Assembly (NCBI RefSeq): GCF_036013745.1
Contig: NZ_CP107880.1
Coordinates: 1,612,001-1,676,000, forward strand
DNA length: 64,000 nucleotides
Source: Streptomyces sp. NBC_00483
GTDB lineage: Bacteria > Actinomycetota > Actinomycetes > Streptomycetales > Streptomycetaceae
Direction: 5' to 3'
A program made the position numbers and the translations under genes. Positions 58,513-64,000 of this stretch are shown here, piece after piece; the first letter of the stretch is position 1; every line of letters starts with the position of its first letter. Under the pieces are notes generated by a model. It saw only the letters and a list, made by a program, of their open reading frames with translations, did no database searches and was not told the DNA's origin.

Positions 58513-59771
58513 TGGAGCTCCTCCGGTGCGGCGGCGGTCGTGGTGAGCGGGAGCCGGGCGACGACGCGGAAGCCTCCGTCGGCGCGCGGGCCCGCCTCGA
58601 TCGTGCCACCGAGGGCGGCGGCGCGCTCGCGCATTCCGGCGAGCCCGTTGCCGCTGCCGCCCGCGTCGGCGTGGGTCGAGGGCCCGTCGTCGTCGACGGT
58701 GAGCGTCAACGCGTCGCCCCCGTACGACAGTTGCACGCGCGCGTGGCGTGAGCCCGAGTGCCGTACGACGTTGGTGAGCGCTTCCTGCACGATGCGGAAC
58801 GCGGCGAGGTCCGCGCCCGGCGGCAGCGTGGGCGGCACCGTCGACGTACCCTCCGTGTTGACGTCGACGGTGAGCCCGGCGCCCGCGGCCTGGTCGACGA
58901 GTTCCGGGAGGCGGTCGAGGCCGGGTGCGGGTGCGCGGGGCGCGTCGCCGGGGGTCCGGAGGGTGTCGAGGACCTGCCGCACCTCTCCCAGCGCCTCCTT
59001 GCTCGCGCTCTTGATGGTGGTCAGCGCGGTGCGGGCCTGCTCCGGGTCGGTGTCGAGCAGGGCGAGCCCGACGCCCGCCTGCACGTTGATCACGGAGATG
59101 GAGTGGGCGAGCACGTCGTGGAGTTCGCGGGCGATGCGCAGGCGCTCCTCGTCGGCCCGCCGCTTGGCCGCCTTCTCCCGCTCCACGCGCGCGTGCTCCC
59201 ACTGTTCGCGCCGCACCCGCGCCAGCTCGGCGATCGCCATGATGGCGAGCACCCAGGCCGCGACGATCCCCTCCTGCGCCCACGGGGCGGGCCCGTCGCC
59301 CGAGGGCGGCAGATACGCGTACAGCCAGTGCCCGATGAGCAGATGCCCCAGCCAGAGCACCCCGGCCGCGCCCCACGCCGCCCACCGGCGCCCCGCCACG
59401 ATCGCGGAGAAGCACGCGAGGGCCACGAGCAGGAACACAGGACCGTACGGATATCCGGCGCCCAGGTACACGGTCACGCACGCCGTCGTGCCGAACGCGA
59501 CGGCGACCGGGTACCGCCGGCGCCACAGGAGCAGCACGCCCCCGACGAGCATCAGCAGCCGCGCGAGCACATCCAGGTCCGCGCGCTCGCCCACCTGCCC
59601 GTGCGCGGCGAAGTTGGTCCCCCCGAGGACGAACGCGGTGACGAGCAGCGTGGACCGCCACGGCCACCGCCGGTCGCCCTCGACGGACCTGCGCCCCCAC
59701 CGGTCGCGCAGCCACGGTGGCCCGCCCCACTGCCGGGGCGGGCCACCGTCACGTACGCGCTGCTCGTCCAT
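58509..59771 (-). CDS. Sensor histidine kinase, NarL-system (HisKA_3) type
   Basis: The 420-residue protein has several N-terminal helices (WRSTLLVTAFVLGGTNFAA, LLMLVGGVLLLWRRRYPVAV, GPVFLLVALACFSAIVAG, EGIVAAWVLAIMAIAELA). A coiled linker leads to the HisKA_3 motif RIARELHDVLAHSISVINVQ with the phosphorylated His. A GHKL ATPase follows (IVQEALTNVVRHSGSRHA, TVDDDGPSTHADAG, GNGLAGMRERAAALGG). There is little extracellular sequence, so membrane-embedded sensing is likely. It partners the overlapping response regulator. Confidence 0.92.
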   Translation of the reverse strand: MDEQRVRDGGPPRQWGGPPWLRDRWGRRSVEGDRRWPWRSTLLVTAFVLGGTNFAAHGQVGERADLDVLARLLMLVGGVLLLWRRRYPVAVAFGTTACVTVYLGAGYPYGPVFLLVALACFSAIVAGRRWAAWGAAGVLWLGHLLIGHWLYAYLPPSGDGPAPWAQEGIVAAWVLAIMAIAELARVRREQWEHARVEREKAAKRRADEERLRIARELHDVLAHSISVINVQAGVGLALLDTDPEQARTALTTIKSASKEALGEVRQVLDTLRTPGDAPRAPAPGLDRLPELVDQAAGAGLTVDVNTEGTSTVPPTLPPGADLAAFRIVQEALTNVVRHSGSRHARVQLSYGGDALTLTVDDDGPSTHADAGGSGNGLAGMRERAAALGGTIEAGPRADGGFRVVARLPLTTTAAAPEELQ

Positions 59772-59849
59772 GCCGCCACGCTAAGCGCCCCGGGCGGCGT
59801 CGGGCGTCCGCCGTGCGAGGTGATCACGTGTACTTCCGCGGGAGTACGG

Positions 59850-60575
59850 CTACCCGGGGAGCCCGACGTCCTGGGCGAGCCGCGACACGGCGTGGGCGAA
59901 GAAGGCGGATCGGTCGTCGACGACGCGGTTGAACTGGCCGAACAGCTCGAAACCGATGAGCCCGAACAGTTGCGCCCACGCGGCGACGAGCGCGGCCACC
60001 ACCCCCGGTGGCAGGTCCGGCGCGAGATCCGCGGCCATGCGCTCGGCCTCGGGCCGCAGCGCGTCGGAGATCGGGGGCGGCGTCACGCCGCCGCCCTGGT
60101 GCGCGTCGCGGACGATCCCGATGAGCAGTTGCCCGACGCGCGCGGCGGCCCTGACCGTGCTGTCCGGAGCCGTGTATCCGGGCACGGGGGACCCGTAGAT
60201 GAGGGCGTACTCGTGCGGGTACGTCAGGGCCCAGTCCCGTACCGCCCCGCACACGGCGCTCCAGCGCTCAGTGGCCGCCGACGTCCGGACGAAGCCGACG
60301 TCGGCGCCTTCGGCGGCCTCGCCGAGGGCGTCGTAGGCGTCGATGATGAGCGCGGTCAGCAGGTCGTCGCGGCTGGGGAAGTAGCGGTACAGGGCCGAGG
60401 AGACCATGCCGAGTTCCCGGGCCACGGCGCGCAGCGAGAGCTTGGCCGCGCCACTCTCGGCGAGCTGTCTGCGCGCCTCGTCCTTGATGGCGGTGGTGAT
60501 CTCTTGCCGGGCGCGGGCGCGGGCTCCTTGAGCGGCACTCGTGGCTCGTGGGGGTGTGCTGCGGCGCGTACTCAT
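59850..60575 (-). CDS. TetR/AcrR family regulator
   Basis: The 241-residue protein has an N-terminal basic stretch then the TetR HTH (EITTAIKDEARRQLAESGAA, KLSLRAVARELGMVSSALYR, YFPSRDDLLTALI). A C-terminal domain of the WHG type (ERWSAVCGAVRDWALTYPHE, YALIYGSPVPGY) follows. ATG 60575 (MSTRRSTPPRAT) was chosen over 60611. It diverges from the deazaflavin enzyme gene across a region with repeated GAGAGC half-sites that it most likely binds. Confidence 0.9.
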   Translation of the reverse strand: MSTRRSTPPRATSAAQGARARARQEITTAIKDEARRQLAESGAAKLSLRAVARELGMVSSALYRYFPSRDDLLTALIIDAYDALGEAAEGADVGFVRTSAATERWSAVCGAVRDWALTYPHEYALIYGSPVPGYTAPDSTVRAAARVGQLLIGIVRDAHQGGGVTPPPISDALRPEAERMAADLAPDLPPGVVAALVAAWAQLFGLIGFELFGQFNRVVDDRSAFFAHAVSRLAQDVGLPG

Positions 60576-60634
60576 GGTTCGAGTGTTCCACGGATATGGA
60601 GCGGTGCACACATTGCAGTGCGGCGCTCAAAAAA

Positions 60635-60702
60635 GAGAGCACCGCTCTTGCTTTGGATCATCAAACCCGTGCAGACTGCTCTCAAGCGAGAGCACCGCTC
60701 TC
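60635..60702. promoter_or_regulatory. TetR operator cluster of GAGAGC half-sites
   Basis: Site 1 is GAGAGC-ACC-GCTCTT (60635-60649). Site 2 is the perfect GAGAGC-ACC-GCTCTC (60688-60702). An overlapping palindrome, TGCTCTC-AAGC-GAGAGCA (60677-60694), shares its right arm with the left arm of site 2. All lie between the divergent TetR (start 60575) and nitroreductase-family (start 60725) genes. Confidence 0.85.
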
Positions 60703-60724
60703 GAAATCACTCCGGGGGGTCGCC

Positions 60725-61183
60725 ATGACCGCACAGTCCGAGCCTTACTACCTGAAGGCCAACCCGACCGCCGTCCGCCTGAACCGGGTCATCGGCTGGC
60801 TGGCCCGCCGCGGACTCAGCCTCGCCGGCTCCGCGGAGCTCTCCGTCCGCGGCCGCAAGAGCGGCGAGATGCAGCGCATCCCGGTCAACCCGCACACGTA
60901 CGAGGGCAAGCAGTACCTGATCTCGGCGCGCGGCCACTCGCAGTGGGTGAAGAACATGCACGCCGCGGGCGGCGGCGAGCTGCGGGTGGGCCGCAAGGTC
61001 CGCACGTTCGAGGCCGTCGAGCTGTCCGACGACGACCTCAAGCGCGACGTGCTGCGCACGTACCTGGAGCGGTGGGGCTGGCAGGTGAACGACTACTTCA
61101 AGGGCGTCACGGCGAAGTCGACGGACGCCGAGCTGTCCGCCGCTCTGCCGGACCACCCGGTCTTCCGCGTCACGGTCAAGTGA
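60725..61183 (+). CDS. Deazaflavin-dependent nitroreductase-family protein (DDN-like, DUF385)
   Basis: The 152-residue protein has the split-barrel DDN pattern: VIGWLARRGLSLAGSAELSV, RGRKSGEMQRIPVNPHTYEG, YLISARGHSQWVKNMHAAGG and GELRVGRKVRTFEAVELSD. Family members bind the actinobacterial cofactor F420 and reduce quinones or nitro compounds. It is divergent from, and probably repressed by, the TetR gene, a layout typical of inducible detoxification. Its last codons VTVK-stop lie inside a perfect hairpin that is repeated downstream. Confidence 0.88.
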   Translation: MTAQSEPYYLKANPTAVRLNRVIGWLARRGLSLAGSAELSVRGRKSGEMQRIPVNPHTYEGKQYLISARGHSQWVKNMHAAGGGELRVGRKVRTFEAVELSDDDLKRDVLRTYLERWGWQVNDYFKGVTAKSTDAELSAALPDHPVFRVTVK

Positions 61184-61250
61184 CCGTGACGCGGCCCGGA
61201 GCACGGTCAAGTGACCGTGACGCGGCCCGGAGCACGGTCAAGTGACCGTC
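61171..61250. terminator. Tandem 31-bp hairpin units at the nitroreductase 3' end
   Basis: CACGGTCA-AG-TGACCGTG is a perfect 8-bp-stem palindrome at 61171-61188 and again at 61202-61219; a third copy at 61233-61250 is perfect except for the last base. Full units (61171-61201, 61202-61232) are 31 bp and identical. The first contains the gene's TGA stop (61181-61183); the third abuts the stop of the convergent flavoprotein gene (61249-61251). It probably terminates transcription from both sides. Confidence 0.9.
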
Positions 61251-62487
61251 AGCGGTCGAGCCGCGACAGCGCCCGCCCCGCCATCGGATGCGTCCGCACG
61301 AGCTCGCCCAGGGAGGACGAGCCCCGCGTGATCCTCGCGAACGCGTTCCACGCGGGGCGCACCGAGGTGAGTACCGCGTGCAGCAGCCCCGGCTTGCGCT
61401 CGAAGACGGCCAACATGCTCTTGCCGACGGCCATTTCGACGCCGAGCCCGGCCTTGACGGCGAACGCGTAGTTCAGCGCCTGGCGCCGCGCGTCCACCGC
61501 GTCGTGCGCCTCGGCGACGCGCACCGCCCACTCCCCCGCGAGCCGCCCCGAACGCAGCGCGAACGAGATGCCCTCCCGGGTCCAAGGCTCCAGGAGTCCC
61601 GCCGCGTCGCCGCACACCAGGACGCGGCCGCGCGAGAGCGGCGAGTCGTCGGCGCGGCAGCGCGTCAGGTGCCCGGACGAGATCGACGGCTCGAAGCCGG
61701 CGAGCCCGAGGCGCGCGATGAAGTCCTCCAAGTACCGCTTGGTGGCGGCGCCTTCCCCCTTCGCCGAGATCACGCCCACGGTGAGGGTGTCGCCCTTCGG
61801 GAACACCCACCCGTAACTGCCGGGAATCGGCCCCCAGTCGATGAGGACCCGCCCCTGCCAGTCCTCGGCGACGCTCTGCGGTACCGGGATCTCCGCCTCG
61901 AGGCCGAGGTCGACCTGGTCCATCTCCACGCCGACATGCGCGCCGATCCGGCTCGCGCTGCCGTCGGCGCCGACCACGGCCCGCGCCAGGATCGTCTCGC
62001 CGCCCTGCAGCCCGACCGCGACGGTACGCCGGTCCGGCACGGCGCTGCCGTGCTGCTCGACGCTCGTCACCGTGGCACCGGTGCGCAGCTCGGCGCCCGC
62101 CTTCTGGGCGTGCTCGACGAGCTGGGCGTCGAACTCGGGCCGGTTGATGAGCCCGAACAGCATCTTCTTGGAGCGCCGGGTGCGGGTGTACCTGCCGTTC
62201 AGGGAGAACGTCACCGCGTTGATCCGGTCCTTGAACGGCAGCACGAAGCCGGGCGGCAGCGAGTCCCGCGAAGGGCCGATGATGCCGCCGCCGCACGTCT
62301 TGTAGCGGGGCAGTTCGGCCTTCTCCAGGAGCAGCACCCGACGCCCCGCGCTCGCGGCCGCGTACGCGGCGGAGGCGCCGGCCGGGCCCGCGCCCACGAC
62401 GACGACGTCCCACACACTCCCGGAGGGCCCGCCGTCGCCCGTCTCGTTGCCGTCCGTGCCGTCCGTCGCCGGATTCTCGCTGCTCAC
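61249..62487 (-). CDS. FAD-dependent geranylgeranyl reductase-family oxidoreductase
   Basis: The 412-residue flavoprotein has the FAD motif VWDVVVVGAGPAGASAAYAA near residue 25, then LLLEKAELPRYKTCGGGI and VVGADGSASRIGAHVG. The C-terminal FAD motif is RVLVCGDAAGLLEPWTREGI. KTCGGGI and PWTREGI are characteristic of geranylgeranyl reductase-type proteins, which saturate isoprenoid chains such as those of menaquinone or membrane lipids. GTG 62487 (VSSENPATDG) is a tentative start, with GGGAG about 12 bp upstream; ATG 62547 is an alternative. Its 3' end touches the convergent hairpin array. Confidence 0.85.
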   Translation of the reverse strand: MSSENPATDGTDGNETGDGGPSGSVWDVVVVGAGPAGASAAYAAASAGRRVLLLEKAELPRYKTCGGGIIGPSRDSLPPGFVLPFKDRINAVTFSLNGRYTRTRRSKKMLFGLINRPEFDAQLVEHAQKAGAELRTGATVTSVEQHGSAVPDRRTVAVGLQGGETILARAVVGADGSASRIGAHVGVEMDQVDLGLEAEIPVPQSVAEDWQGRVLIDWGPIPGSYGWVFPKGDTLTVGVISAKGEGAATKRYLEDFIARLGLAGFEPSISSGHLTRCRADDSPLSRGRVLVCGDAAGLLEPWTREGISFALRSGRLAGEWAVRVAEAHDAVDARRQALNYAFAVKAGLGVEMAVGKSMLAVFERKPGLLHAVLTSVRPAWNAFARITRGSSSLGELVRTHPMAGRALSRLDR

Positions 62488-62630
62488 GATGGTCTGCTGC
62501 TCCCGTTTCGGCCATCTTGGAATGCCTGCCGCACCTGTCCCAGGCATCCTACGGCGGGCAGTGCGTCGGCCCTCTATGGGAGGATCTTCCGCACACCCTG
62601 CACAACGTCGCACCTACGAGGAGCGTGCCC

Positions 62631-63992
62631 ATGTCGCCGCATCCGATCGCCGAGACCGTCGCCTCGCTCATGCCGAGGGCCAAGACGGAGCTGACCGAAC
62701 TGGTCGCTTTCAAGTCGGTGGCGGACTTCGAGCAATACCCGAAGAGCGAGAGCGAGGGCGCCGCCAACTGGGTCGCCGACGCACTGCGCTCGGAGGGTTT
62801 CCAGGACGTCGCACTGCTCGACACCCCGGACGGCACGCAGTCGGTGTACGGATTCCTGCCCGGCCCCGCGGGTGCGCCCACGGTGCTGCTGTACGCGCAC
62901 TACGACGTACAGCCGACGCTGGACGAGTCGGCGTGGGTGACACCCCCGTTCGAACTGACGGAGCGCGCGGACGGCCGCTGGTACGGGCGCGGCTCGGCCG
63001 ACTGCAAGGGCGGCGTGCTGCTGCACCTGCTGGCGATCCGTGCGCTGAAGGCGAACGGCGGGGTGCCGGTCAACGTCAAGGTGATCGCGGAGGGTTCCGA
63101 GGAGCAGGGCACGGGCGGCCTGGAGCGCTACGCCGAGCAGCACCCCGAACTGCTCACCGCCGACACGATCGTCATCGGCGACGCGGGCAACTTCCGCGTC
63201 GGCCTGCCGACCGCGACGGCGACCCTGCGCGGCATGACGCTGGTCCGCGTCCAGGTCGACACCCTCGAAGGCAACCTGCACTCCGGCCAGTTCGGCGGCG
63301 CCGCCCCGGACGCGCTCGCCGCCCTGGTCCGCGTCCTGGACTCGCTGCGCGCCGAGGACGGTTCGACGACCATCGAAGGACTGGACTCCGCGGAGTCCTG
63401 GGACGGCCTGCAGTACGACGAGGAAACGTTCCGCAAGGACGCGAAGGTGCTCGACGGCGTCGGCCTGATCGGCTCCGGCACGGTCGCCGACCGCATCTGG
63501 GCGCGCCCCGCCGTCACCGTCCTCGGCATCGACAGCCCGCCCGTCGTCGGCGCGACGCCGTCCGTGCAGGCGGGTGCCCGCGCGCTGATCAGCCTTCGCG
63601 TCCCGCCGGGCGTCGACGCCTCGGAGGCCACGAAGCTCCTCATGGCGCACATCGAGGCGCACACCCCGTGGGGCGCCCGGGTCGCGGTCGAACAGGTCGG
63701 CCAGGGCCAGCCGTTCCGCGCGAACACCTCGAGCCCCGCGTACGCGGCGATGGCCGACGCCATGGCGCAGGCGTACGACGGCCAGGAGATGCAGTACGCG
63801 GGCCAGGGCGGCTCGATCCCGCTGTGCAACACGCTCGCCTCGCTCTACCCGGAGGCGGAGATCCTGCTCATCGGCCTGAGCGAGCCGGAGGCCCAGATCC
63901 ACGCGGTCAACGAGTCGGTGTCCCCGGAGGAGCTGGAGCGTCTCTCGGTGGCGGAGGCCCTGTTCCTTCAGAAGTACGCGGCCGCCAACTGA
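62631..63992 (+). CDS. M20-family metallo-dipeptidase
   Basis: The 453-residue protein carries the M20 metal site: LLYAHYDVQP (His and the neighbouring Asp), GRGSADCKGGVLLH (bridging Asp), EGSEEQGTGGLE (catalytic and metal Glu), VIGDAGNFRVG (Asp) and QIHAVNESV (His). A dimerisation domain is inserted (about residues 200-320). Family members cleave dipeptides or remove acyl groups from amino acids, in the cytosol. ATG 62631 has GAGGAG 7 bp upstream; the GTG at 62625 is too near it. Confidence 0.92.
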   Translation: MSPHPIAETVASLMPRAKTELTELVAFKSVADFEQYPKSESEGAANWVADALRSEGFQDVALLDTPDGTQSVYGFLPGPAGAPTVLLYAHYDVQPTLDESAWVTPPFELTERADGRWYGRGSADCKGGVLLHLLAIRALKANGGVPVNVKVIAEGSEEQGTGGLERYAEQHPELLTADTIVIGDAGNFRVGLPTATATLRGMTLVRVQVDTLEGNLHSGQFGGAAPDALAALVRVLDSLRAEDGSTTIEGLDSAESWDGLQYDEETFRKDAKVLDGVGLIGSGTVADRIWARPAVTVLGIDSPPVVGATPSVQAGARALISLRVPPGVDASEATKLLMAHIEAHTPWGARVAVEQVGQGQPFRANTSSPAYAAMADAMAQAYDGQEMQYAGQGGSIPLCNTLASLYPEAEILLIGLSEPEAQIHAVNESVSPEELERLSVAEALFLQKYAAAN

Positions 63993-64000
63993 CCCCGCGC

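Noticed and set aside
1-64000. tRNA, rRNA, insertion sequence or prophage genes
   Set aside because: Reading both strands, I saw no tRNA-like cloverleaf region, transposase motif or phage structural gene. I could not run a covariance or profile search, so a degenerate copy could be missed.

Overview
The window reads as about 64 kb of a Streptomyces (or very close actinomycete) chromosome. GC content is very high, and codons end almost always in G or C. The gene content is typical of the group: a mycobacterial Cds1-type cysteine desulfhydrase, a mycothiol-dependent maleylpyruvate isomerase-family enzyme, a TerD-family protein, an RsbW-like ATPase, a deazaflavin-dependent nitroreductase-family protein, and several TetR, DeoR and ROK regulators. 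I see no rRNA, tRNA, IS element, phage gene or CRISPR array. The window looks like ordinary chromosome with accessory catabolic islands.

Layout. 1-2.5 kb: PHP-domain protein, DoxX-family membrane protein and a small Ala-rich protein, all leftward. 2.7-7.1 kb: an MHS-type transporter, a GAF/PucR-type regulator and a 3-hydroxybutyrate dehydrogenase-like SDR, with an 11-copy GGGGCTC array at the convergent junction. 7.1-16.9 kb: Nudix hydrolase, apolipoprotein N-acyltransferase, O-antigen-ligase-like protein, second MurI-type racemase, HpnB-like glycosyltransferase, TerD fusion, MOSC protein and small membrane proteins. 17-26.2 kb: a beta-helix/AAA+ ATPase fusion, a membrane-anchored alpha/beta hydrolase, DeoR regulator, SRPBCC protein, Cds1, and an RsbW-like ATPase. 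26.2-29.9 kb: a leftward SHOCT / ABC ATPase / FtsX-permease operon whose ATPase-permease junction looks broken by a small repeat and a frame change. 30-39 kb: small metabolic genes, a TetR-MFS pair with matching operators, ROK regulator, AlkB, and a divergent polysaccharide deacetylase / DUF4015 glycoside hydrolase pair.

39-52.8 kb is the most island-like part and holds two adjacent catabolic modules. Module A (39.2-46.5 kb) has an XRE-cupin regulator, MHS transporter, FAD oxidoreductase, class III CoA-transferase, enoyl-CoA hydratase, DapA-family lyase and SDR, mostly with overlapping stop/start codons. This suggests uptake, CoA activation, hydration and retro-aldol cleavage of an unidentified acid. 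Module B (46.5-52.8 kb) is nearly symmetric: two paralogous acyl-CoA ligases flank a hydrolase and a VOC protein transcribed divergently from a perfect 11-bp-arm operator, with a TetR gene at the right end. 52.9-57 kb: a GatY/AgaS-like amino-sugar module with a DeoR repressor and an MFS transporter. 57-64 kb: mycothiol-dependent enzyme, NarL-type two-component system, TetR with palindromic operators, deazaflavin enzyme, geranylgeranyl-reductase-like flavoprotein and an M20 dipeptidase.

The most unusual signal is at gene 3' ends. Three genes between 52.7 and 61.3 kb each carry tandem copies of their own last codons plus stop codon, laid downstream of the real stop (periods 33-34, 32 and 31 bp). 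Their sequences are unrelated to one another. In one case each unit is also a perfect hairpin between convergent genes.
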